Assembly: GCA_013397845.1 (NCBI GenBank)
Contig: VZTG01003732.1
Location: forward strand, 345,074 to 409,073
Origin: Melanocharis versteri
Taxonomy: Eukaryota > Chordata > Aves > Passeriformes > Melanocharitidae
DNA length: 64,000 nucleotides
Reading direction: 5' to 3'
Under the pieces are notes generated by a model. That model did no database searches. It was not told where the DNA came from and was given only the letters and a program-made list of their open reading frames with translations. This document shows positions 35,041 through 44,980 of this stretch, one piece after another. Position 1 is the first letter of the stretch; each line of letters starts with the position of its first letter. The translations under genes and the position numbers were made by a program.

Positions 35041-38024
35041 GTAAATTTTGCAAAGCTTAGTGAATTTTCAAGCCTAAAGAACCAGGAGAATGTGATTTGG
35101 GTGCCAGGGAAAACCTGTCTTTTTGTTCTGTTACAAACCATCAATGTTATGTACTCTGGGCATGGCTCTGATTTCCTAAGCATTCATGTCATAATCTGCC
35201 ATAATCAGAGCTTCATGTGCATCAGAAGTCTCTGCTTAGGTGGGAACAGGCTTGCATCTCATTTACCAATGAAACTAGACATTACTCTATTTTAAAAAGG
35301 TATCCAGAGGTAAAAATGTGCTTCTCGAAAAAAAAAAAACCACTTTCACAATTTGACATCCAACAACTGAAGCCTTGTGTACCATCACAGTAATTTGCCA
35401 GAAGAATCTGAGGATCTTTAACTCAGCTTTTGCCAAGACTGCATTTGGGCCGGACTGCTATATCATGTCCAGATCAAAGAATCACCAGGCTACTGTCTGA
35501 AATGGTGACAAAAATACGCCAGTACAAACCCTAGGTGAGTAGAAGAACGGCTTTCACAGAGAAGCTGGAAGAGCAAATCCCATACATTTCATCACCGCAT
35601 ATTTTGACTGTTTTCTAGCAACTGTTGTATTCCAATATTTATAATCTCTCTCTTTATGTAAGCATCTTATGTTTTATAATAAAAAGAGTACATAAATTTC
35701 AGTTACCGTAGCAGAGCAAATTGTTGTATGTAATTAGTCATGTACAACATAAGGCGTTAACTTGAAAAACAATTTGTGTTTATTCTTCCTCTGCTTAATC
35801 AATATTTTAAATATTTGTGGAAGCCGTACACCAACTTCGCAAATCACCACCTCCTAAGCAAGAGAAAGAGAACAGACAACACAAATCCTGCAACCTACAG
35901 CAAATCATCTGCATCTGACAGGCTGCTGTTAAGGGAGCTACATTTTTTTGGCCCGTGATGGAAAGAAGAATGTAACATTTTACTTCTGCGCTGTTTCCCT
36001 TTATTCCTTTTTACAGTGCATTCCTCAGCCACACTGACTTGTTTTTCCTTTACCATAAGAATTTTCTTCCCTCCCCACTTGTTTTTTAATGCTGTTTAGT
36101 TGCACTGATGCACAAAGTCAGTGGTGGCTACTTCTTCGCCTGCAATCCTTGCCTGACTTCCTAGAGAGGTTAACAAATGTTTTATCATCACTGTCTTCCT
36201 TCCCACATCATAACTGTGGCTAACCACAGTGGGATAAACTCTGGCAGCAAAAACACACAAGTCTTAAAAGCTGCAGGAATACTGTGAGAACAGGAGGCCA
36301 CAATCACACCTCAGTTACACTATTTAAAGACTTAAAACTGCACAGCTATCCCTGAGCTCAACTAGAGAAAATCTTATCAAAACTGAAGACTGGTGTTTTT
36401 GTAAAATTTGTCATAGGTTTAACCTTGAGAATAACAAATCATTAAGTGTTGGGAGGCTGAAGAATCAATTTATGTTCCAAGTAAAGGGTTTTTAAAATTA
36501 AGGTTGAAAAAAAAATTAGATCTCGCCTGGTGGTGCACAGATTCTGTTGATGTATCAATCTTTTCAGGCATTTAAAAATAATATAGAGATGATAAAAGTA
36601 AATGTTCTATAACCAAAAAATCTCTTGGTAATAAAATTTCAAATTACAGCCCATGACAACACTTCTAAATTGAAGCTGTGATACAGGAGCTTTGATGGAG
36701 AAAATTGTACAAGTAACTCGCAAAGTAATTCGGAAAAGCAACAAAGAATGAAGGTGCTGCTGAGATGAACAGAAAACATAGCTGGAATGGTGTGCAGCAT
36801 CCTTAAATGAATTTCAGACTGTTTTGTTGTCAATATCTTAAGTACTGCTGTAGTCTTATAGGGATTTCTTGGATAGCTCCCTACAACCAATAAATAACCT
36901 CACTGCAGAAAAAACCCCAAAACCCCACCACGTACAGAACCAGCCCTGAGCTCAACCATCATACATGGCTGAGCTCAGAGTCTGACAAACTGATCCAAAC
37001 ACAGAGTTTATTGGCAAGATTTTCACTTTCCTATGGACTACTGGTAGAGGGGCTGAGGAAGTATCTCCAGCGGAGGACTCATCCCTCCAAACTGTGCTGC
37101 CTCTGGGTGCCAGTCAGTGTCCCAACTCTTTGGGTACAGAATCAGGGTAGAAAAACCAAATTGAGGAAAAGAGTTGAAACTTTGCTCATAGTGGCACAGA
37201 ATGAGCAGAAAACCCAAAAATCACTGCCTCCAAGTGCCTCAATTCTCCTGTCAATATCCTGGGTGTGCAGCATTAAACTAATTCTTAGAAGTTAATGAGG
37301 TTTAAATAGTTTTTCTGATATTTTCTGGCAGTGTCCAATGAAATGGGTTATAGCAGTGAAAAGTCTTATTGTCATTTTGTTCAGCAAAAAAATAAAGCTT
37401 GGGAAAAGACAGCTTTTCTGTTTAAATAACTCAGACCAAACATCCGTAACCGCTTAAAGGTGGCAGATTCACTAAGTGTGATTTGTACCAAAGCATCTGT
37501 GGTAAGAAGGTTACAGGTACGCTTTGAGAATAAATTTCAAAGGTCTGCAAAGTATAATTAGTTCTAAAGTTCTCCTACACATTAATAATTAGTAATAAAA
37601 ACCTTCTAAAGTCCTCCACAGAAAGTAGTAAAAACCTCTTCCAGAAGCATGAAAACATAGACGAACGCAATCCCCTCACAGCTACTCTTACATATCCTAA
37701 GCTTCCCTCTGAAGATGGTTTCATTTTTTTCTCTCCTTTTCAAAGCTTTTTCTATTCATATCATGCAAGTCATGGCAAAGTCTTTAATCTTACATATATT
37801 TACATAATTTTAAAGACCATGGTTCAGCCAGATTAGGTAGACTAGTGGTCCTTAAAACAATTTATCTATGAATTCCCTGAACTATTCCATCATGCAGCAA
37901 GTCATACAGTCCAGTTATATGTCAGAAAGAAAAGAAGTTTTTTCCTCCATTCTGAATTTGTCACGTTAGGATTCAGTTAACCTTGAGCTGAAGGATGGGA
38001 ATATGACCAATATCTGCCAATACA
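35041..38024. other. Non-coding DNA, no gene recognised
   Basis: AT-rich unique sequence. A stretch around 35590-35860 has a non-repetitive, regulatory look. No exon or mobile element recognised. Confidence 0.5.
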
Positions 38025-38225
38025 GGTACCCAGAAGACAGATCTTGTCAAACAGACTTCACTTCAGTCTTTGACAAGACTATGGCTGTTTGATAACTCAT
38101 AATTGAGGATGATGCCATGTATATGTATTTTTAGTAACTATTGATTTAGCACTTTGGCAAAAAAGTCTGGAGCAATTATTAGCTGTACAGACATGGAAAC
38201 AGAGGGAGGGAGCAGTTTTATCCCT
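38025..38225 (+). pseudogene. Ancient CR1 ORF2 relic
   Basis: The stretch GATCTTGTCAAACAGACTTC, then TCAGTCTTTGACAAGACTAT, and later AGCAATTATTAGCTGTAC parallels the CR1 ORF2 region that encodes Ser-Cys-Gln-Thr-Asn...Phe-Phe-Asp-Lys-Val and then, about 70 bases on, the catalytic-domain segment. In one frame it reads SCQTDFTSVFDKTMAV before stops appear. The frame is broken repeatedly, so it is a dead fragment. The assignment rests on one short protein-level match plus order. Confidence 0.45.
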
Positions 38226-40972
38226 GTGCAAGGGAATGATGATTCTGATAATGCTGAAAGGATGCATTTGGTTTGGGTATATAAGATTTAGCACCCATAT
38301 TTTCAAAGGCAAATGAAGAACGGAGGGGATGCAGAACATGCAGAGTTATTTGGAGGCTACTGAAACTGGTCAACAGCAGGAAACTAGAGGAACCAAGGAC
38401 CAAAGGACTGAGGACAGACCAGATGATTTACAAAAAAAGTGAAGCAAACTTTTAACTAAGATAACTAATAAGTAGGAAGCCAATCTGAAGGGCTACAGAT
38501 GGTAGCTCTCTATGGCCGAGATCACCAAACCAGCTCTGGAAGATATGCTAAAGTCAAAACTGGTAACTGGACAGGAGAGAGTCCCTTCTGTCCTCAGCCT
38601 GGGGCAACACTGCTGGCTGTACTCATCTCCTTGGACAATGGGACAAGGAGAAGCAGGTTATCAGTCTTCTTGCTTCATGACACCTTATCCACTCTGTCAC
38701 CTCTTGTGTGGGGCACACCCTTGCCACGGAGTTTAACGACCTGCCATAATGCTGGGGAAGGTTCAGCCTGCAGAAGGGCAGCTAAGCAACCAAATATCCC
38801 ACTCCCAAAACAGAACTAACAAATCCAGCTGTTAGATGTCACCTATCCCCCACGAGCTGGTACCCCATAAACATGCTGACAAAAATGGTTGCAAAAGGTA
38901 GGTAGGCTGTGGTCTCCCCACAGCTCAAGGCAACTTAGCACATGCTTGGTTTATTTTTAAAGTATTGTTATATTTTTAACTTTTATGTTTTTATTTTTAA
39001 AAGAAACCAAATAACCACATTGTTTTTCTAACTTGTGATCTCTTCAATATATGGATGCAATTTTTTATGCCTAGCCATTAGCTGGATTCGACCAGGGAAA
39101 AGCCTTGGTTGGTTACAGTGCTGACCACAAGTGTAAATCTGCTGTGTGTGAAGGAGAGAGACACAGTCAAGAAGGGTGAACAGGAGTGTGTACAAGCACC
39201 TGATGTTTTTTGTGACACCATTTCACATCATTAGCTGGAAGCTTGCTAGGGACCACACCCTCACATCTCTGTTTACCCTACCTACCTATCTCCCTCACTT
39301 CTTCACAGTTCTTTCCCTCTTTAATACATGCAAGTTTGAATTTTTAGTTAGAGCTGCTTAGTTGATTCACAGCAGAAGAAGCTAAGGCAAAAACTTTATG
39401 CATTTTTACACATTTATTTTATGGGAGATTACACAGCTGATTAACAGTTCTCAGAATAAAAAGTGTCTCCTGTTACCTCCATTCTTGTCTATTTATTGCT
39501 TTTGATCTATTCATGCCAAAACATTCTTACTAATGAAAGTCATCAGAAAATTGTCTAATAAGGTAATTTAGAAGACAGTTCACATCTAGCATATGATCAA
39601 AAGGCACTTAACTTGCTGTTCCTGCCTCCTCTCCCTCAATAAACACATGGTTTACTAGCACTGATAAGCTTCAAAATGGTTTTGAACATCTGGGGAAAGG
39701 GCTGATCAGCTCCAGACAATTGTTGGACTCTAAGCAGACCCAGGAACAAAGGTCATGACAAATGAAACCACTGCTTTGGCTCCAAAATTGCTTCAATCAT
39801 CTCCAGACAAAGCATGATTGAAATGCATCTATCAGTGGATAGCATCTGGAGAACTTTAAAAATGTTTTGATCAGAATCTGAGCGGCTTCTTCCAAATGAA
39901 AATAATTTTAAGATGCCATGGCAAATTTTTACAACCACACTTTGGGCTAATGTTTCCTTCTGCAGCATTGACCTTGTTTTTCTACAGTGTGAAAAAAATC
40001 AATATAATAATGGTACTGCAGCAAAATTTCAGCTTGCTCTTGGCTTACTTTAAATAACTTCATTGTCTCGTTTCCCTCTGTCTACATCTGCTGCATTTGG
40101 CACTTTCAGTTATTAAAATGAAACCAAGTTGAAAGAAAATGTTAAATATCATAAAAAGAAACCCAGCAGCACTTCTGTCTCATTTTGCCAGTGCTGTGGT
40201 CACCTTTACCATTTGCCAGGTTTTTCTGTTCCCAGCTATTCTACCTGAATCTGCATACAAAAAGAAACCCCAACTTTCTCCAAGAATATCAAATGTACTT
40301 TGCAGTTCTACAAGAGCTGATTTTTTTTTTTTTTAAGGAAAACTCTCCCTCTTCCCTCCAACAATTTATTGGAATCAAAAAGCCCAATAGTTTACTAGTG
40401 ACTTCCATTCCTCAGTGCTTAACATTTTCGCACCCCTTTGCATGCACTTTTGCACAAATGAGCGAGCCGGGTTATAGCAGTTCCACAGTTTCACTCCAAC
40501 CCGCACTAAGAATGAGACTTTGAGAACCTTACAGGAAACTATCAAGTAAAGAGAAAGAAAAACACTATTCAGTCAAAATTATGACCTTTAGTCGCTTCCC
40601 ACTCCCTCTGGATGAGAACCACATCCACTTGCTGTCAACTACAGCTCTGCGTTAGTCAACAGACAAGAAGAGCACTCCCAAAGGAACAGTGGGAGCAATA
40701 AGTTCCAGGGAAAGCCACAGAAAGCCCAAATGCAGGCAGTGCTGAAAGGAAGGAAACATTTGCTCTGCCTGGGCCTCTCCGAAGCATGGGGACACTCAGT
40801 CTTGGAGCAAGAAAGACCTACTCTGGTGCATGCACAACACAGAAAAGAATCAAAAAGACACGGACAGCCCATATAAATTCCTTTTCCTACTCTTGGCTAT
40901 CCTATGAACGCAAGCTTTACGAAGGGACAGGTGACGCGCCATCTCTAACATCCCTTCAACAGATCAACCCCA
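38226..40972. other. Non-coding DNA, no gene recognised
   Basis: Includes AT-rich DNA at 38940-39010 and a poly-T tract at 40321-40334. No exon, RNA gene or element recognised. Confidence 0.5.
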
Positions 40973-41009
40973 TAAAACAAAAACAAAACAAACAAACAAA
41001 CAAACAAAC
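40973..41009. repeat. (CAAA)n simple repeat
   Basis: CAAA/CAAAA units for about 37 bp. On the minus strand this is a (TTTG)n tract that starts about 20 nt downstream of the 5' splice site of the coding exon at 41031-41336, so it would be transcribed as an intronic U/G-rich element. Confidence 0.92.
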
Positions 41010-41030
41010 CACCAAACGGTGAGTTCTTAC

Positions 41031-41336
41031 TTTGGTACTGGAGGCTGGGGAGGAGTTGGCCACCAGGCTGGTGATGACATCGCTGTTGCCCGTGGTGCAG
41101 GCAGCGGTGGCCGGTGTGGGCAGGCGCGAGGGGACGATGGGCAGGGGCAGCAGCCCGGGGCGGGAGCTGCTGGTGGTGCTGGCGGCGCTGCTGCAGTTGG
41201 TGCTGCCGACGTGGTTCCCGTTGGAGCTCCAGTCCCGGCGATCCCAGCCGGCACGGTAATCTCTTTCAAACCGGCTGTGGTGCCGTGACATCTCGGTGGA
41301 GGGCAGCTGCGTCTCAGAGGGAACTCGAGAGCCTGC
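41031..41336 (-). CDS. Internal coding exon of an unidentified gene, Ser/Thr/Pro-rich
   Basis: On the minus strand, TTTGTCTTTGATCTTCCAG precedes the exon (good 3' splice site) and CCAAA|GTAAGA closes it (strong 5' splice site). The exon is 306 nt, phase 0 at both ends, so it could be skipped without frameshift. It encodes 102 residues in three parts: an N-terminal AGSRVPSETQLPSTE; a charged and aromatic patch at residues 17-37, with SRHHSRFERDYRAGWDRRDW at residues 17-36; then a Ser/Thr/Ala/Pro-rich, probably disordered tail containing RPGLLPLPIVPSRLPTPATA. There is no zinc finger, membrane segment or enzyme motif. It is markedly GC- and CpG-rich against AT-rich flanks, as coding exons often are. 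No other exon of the same gene was found, so flanking introns probably fill most of the window. I do not recognise the gene; a nuclear or scaffold-type protein is a guess. Confidence 0.85.
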
Positions 41337-42117
41337 CTGGAAGATCAAAGACAAAGAGGAGTCAGGGATGAGGTCCCAGCACAGCGACGGTACTCTGTAA
41401 CCGCCAGGGCAAGACCCTGTCATGCCTCCCCTGCTTCAGGAGAGCACAGTTTCTCCCCTTTTCCAGCTGAACACCAAGAGGAAGAGAGCAGTGTCATAGT
41501 GAATATTAATCTAGAACACAAATGAGAGTGTTTAGACAAGTACAAGGACACAGTGGAGAGCCCAGTCCCACACACCTGAAGAAACACCATCTGCCCAAAC
41601 TCTTCAGCAAAATAACAAGCCAAACCACACAAATTGTGAAAAGTTAAGTTAGAAGAAGGTCATAATTCAAAGTTCTGACAACAGGAAAACATTCCCAAAA
41701 ACTCCATCTTGCAATTTTCTCAGTAGCCTTCAGATCCTTTCTGTAGCCTCTTTCCTGTTCCTGACACATGACCAAATATTGATGGTAAAGATCAAAGAGA
41801 AAAAAAATCTACCTGCTAAATCTATCCATTACTTCTCTATTTTCAAAGCCAAATACTGCTTCACACAGCCCCCTTTTTGCTAGACCTCCTCACTGGAAGC
41901 TCCTACAGGAATATTTCACTCTGTGACACCTCCCCTCAGCGAGGATGCTCTACAGGGCAGGCCAACATGTTCTGCGTCCTCCCATGCTTCTGGCTAGACC
42001 TGAAACACTTAATACACATAGGTGACCAAATGACCAAGTTGTTCTGTGTGATCACCTTGTCCTAATCATCCCTCAGTCTTTGTTATCCACAGACTGTATC
42101 TGCCAGGTGAGGGATGT
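41337..42117. other. Non-coding DNA upstream of the 41-kb exon (intron)
   Basis: Presumed intron of the minus-strand gene. No exon, repeat or RNA gene recognised. Confidence 0.55.
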
Positions 42118-42303
42118 CTGAGCACAATGTTGGGAGTCAAGACCCCCAACATCTAATCTTAGTTCTGATAATTGTATGTTACATAGCCTAGAGCAGTTAC
42201 TGAAGTCTTGCTGGCAATGTCTCCTAATGTGCAGAATGGTGGCAATAATGCTATTTTCCTGTCTGAGTTCTGAGTAAGTGAAAGTTTACAGCATTTGCAA
42301 TAG
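42118..42303 (+). mobile_element. MIR-like ancient SINE
   Basis: The order matches MIR/CORE-SINE: TGAGCACAATGTTGGGAGTC, ACATCTAATCTTAGTTCTG, ACATAGCCTAGAGCAGTTAC, then AATGTCTCCTAATGTGCAGA and ATGGTGGCAATAATGCTA, corresponding to the consensus parts (TCTAATCCTAGCTCT, GACCTTGAGCAAGTTAC, CTCATCTGTAAAATGGGGATAATAAT). Heavily substituted, as expected for a repeat dating back to early amniotes. The pol III head is not recognisable. Confidence 0.6.
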
Positions 42304-44412
42304 AAGAAACAGTATGAATAAATGCTAAATATATTTATTTCCGTAAATAAATAATGAGTATCTAGGTCACTGCAGCACCTGATTTATTTTATTTGCATCA
42401 CACGATCCACTAAGTTCTTTGTAATAATGACATCCAGGTCATTGGAAGCAATGTTGTTTCACAAATTCTTAGATACAAAAACAGATGGTAAGAATATCTG
42501 TTTGTAAGGATTATGGAGGGAGCCAGAACTAAACTCACCCAGAAACTTGAAGATAAGAAACTTCTTAGAAGAGATGAAACTTAGAAGTGTTATAAAACAG
42601 TGTGCCTATCAACAATGTTAGCTATCCACCTGGTAGAAATTAAAAAGGCAAACAAAACCAATCATTATGCCTAAAGGATGAAAGGTTCACCTGGTTCACT
42701 AAAGAGCTACTAGCCTGAGACAAAGAATACTCTTCCTCAGTTAAAAATTCAATAATGTAGGTGTATATTACAAAACCCTGCTAAATTCTACCCCCAACAA
42801 CCATTAGGTTCAACAAAAGGCCAAACCAAATCTCCCAAGGAGCTGCATTTTTGATGGTTACGTTGTCCCTCTGCAGGAATGAGCGCCTCCAGCAAGAGCC
42901 TACACTGGGGACCACACCACAGTGTTGTTGGTATTGATCACAAAGTTAACATTCCTCTTAACCCAATGATTTTTTTCTCTAGTAGAATGTGATGCAACGT
43001 TTGACTTGATGATCTGAGGGCTGATGGTTCTTGTATCTACTTAGACTTCTCTGTCTATTTTTATGGCCATCTGATACTTTCATTCAGAAAGCTAATTCTG
43101 TATTTTCCAGAGGACCATGTGAGCTCAGCTGTATAACGACCACAGCAAAACTCAGAGACACCAGTGTTGTGAAAGGTGCGGTAATGAAAACAGAAACTTT
43201 TCTTTTAGTGGAGGTGAAGAAAGAAAACTTTTTCTCTGGTGAAAACTGTCTCAGAATAAATTCAGTACCTAAACACAGTGTCTTTAAAGGTTAGAAATTC
43301 CACAGGTAAAACCCCGCTTTCATTTGTTTTATAACCATTTTGCTAAGTCAGGCAAAAAAGGAGCCTGCAAACGGCAAGGTGCAATTTCAAAATATACTTT
43401 ATTATTCCTTGCCTTTGAAAAAGTTTCTGTTTAATCGCAACAGCCGCCACTGCCGTATGAAGCTATCTTTTGTGACTGTTTGGATGGTGCCTGTCAACTG
43501 AATGCCCTTCTCCTTCCGAGCTCGAGGATCTCCATTAGCTGTATTAGCTGTATCCTTGACAAGGCAACCAGGGAGAACCAAATCGCATCTCCCCCACCCA
43601 CCCACACTCCTGAGCACATCTGACATTTAATTCAGCGGAGAGCAGCAGCACACATGCACGCAAGGCAGCAGCGAGCAGTTTTTGCCACACGATCGCGGCA
43701 CCCTGCCCCCAGCAATTCTACTATCAGATGAGACTGACAGGCAATTACGTCAATAACAAGCAGGAAAAAAGCCTGTGACTAAGCCACGCATTAAGTTTAC
43801 TTAAAACCCAACGCCCTCTTCATGAGCACATTCACTTCCCAGTCCAGCTAGTGTATTTTATGGTATTTCCAATGAAAAAATAAAAGCTGGGGCTGAATTT
43901 TTTTTATTTTTTCCCCAATACACTGCATTAAATACACACTACTTGTTTCAACATGTCATTTTTGGCTGGGTACAAAGATACTTGACAGCAACAAGATGTG
44001 CAGAAAAACCGGAGGGGATAACTATCTAATAAATGAGTATTCAACTGCTAGTGCTTGCTATTTAAAATGAGAAAGAATAGAAAATGTTTTCATAAATAGC
44101 TGCTGGGTGAGGTAAGAAATGGGTTGTGAACAGACTGGCTAATTTTTAAATATATTTTTAGATCCAGAGTTTATGCTTTGTCTAGACTATTGTTGTTGAG
44201 GACCATAATCAAAATAATAATGCTTTAAACATATTCTGTACTCATAAGAAAAACTTCTCCAACAGTGTGTCCCGAGTCAAGTGTAATCATCACATTCCTC
44301 TGCACAGAACTTGACACAGGGCAGCATAAACCATCTTGAGAAACAGCAGAGACGGAGGCCAGTGGAAACCTCACTCGAACAGCAGAGAGGGCAGCAGTCA
44401 CTGCAGTCAGAG
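42304..44412. other. Non-coding DNA, no gene recognised
   Basis: AT-rich unique sequence, presumed intron. A stretch at about 43640-43960 has complex sequence with homeodomain-type cores and could be regulatory (see the separate entry). No exon recognised. Confidence 0.5.
43640..43960. promoter_or_regulatory. Candidate conserved non-coding element
   Basis: Non-repetitive DNA with words such as CACACGATCGCGGCACC, GACAGGCAATTACGTCAATA, CGCATTAAGTTTACTTAAAA and TACACTGCATTAAATACACA. It combines CpG-containing and homeodomain-type sites without coding potential. Inferred by appearance only. Confidence 0.22.
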
Positions 44413-44493
44413 ATCACAGAATCCTTAAGGTTCAAAAAGATCTCTAAGATCATCGAGTCCACCCATCACCCTAACCCTGTCACTACCAGCTCC
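44413..44493 (-). mobile_element. CR1 LINE, short 3' end
   Basis: ATCACAGAATCCTTAAGGTT, then AAAAGATCTCTAAGATCATC, GAGTCCACCCATCACCCTAA: the complement of the last 80 bp of a CR1. Extremely short 5'-truncated copy. Confidence 0.9.
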
Positions 44494-44794
44494 ACAATAT
44501 CTGATTTTAGGCTACAATTTTCCAGATGTGTTCTTTGAGATTTTTTTTTCTCTAAGAATGAACAAAACAAAATAAAACAAAAAAAGCCCTTTCAGTTGGG
44601 GACACAGAGGGAAGGAGAAACATCAATGCCTAATACTTACCAAAAGCAACATCAATAGCTACAATTAATTCATATGTTTTCACCTTTTTAAGGGAAGCTT
44701 TCCTCAACATCCATGTGCAGGCATTTTCTCTTACCTAGATTTAGATTCCTCTAAACAGCACTGGGGAAGAGAAAGATTTTTACCCTGTTTTTTA
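44494..44794. other. Non-coding spacer, no gene recognised
   Basis: A T-rich stretch followed by an A-rich AAAACAAAATAAAAC patch, then unique sequence. Nothing else recognised. Confidence 0.5.
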
Positions 44795-44980
44795 GACACT
44801 GCCCCAGCTAAGCCTTGGCTAATTACAGACCTCAGTCGTGGGGTTGATTTTTCAGCTAGCATGATGCTCCACACTGCCACATGTAGCAGTCAGTACTAGA
44901 GCAGGGAAGCTTTGAGCTATCTCAGGTACGTCTACCCAACATCAGAGCCATAAAACCACAGTGTAGACACAGCCAGCAAG
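44795..44980. mobile_element. Possible ancient non-LTR or DNA-transposon relic
   Basis: CTCAGGTACGTCTACCCAAC followed by GAGCCATAAAACCACAGTGTAGACACAGCC resembles an old repeat of turtles and birds with inverted GTCTACACTG / CAGTGTAGAC words around GGGGCT-type sequence. The inverted pairing (GTCTAC...GTAGAC) is visible here. Class and limits are uncertain; I recall the pattern but not the family name. Confidence 0.28.
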
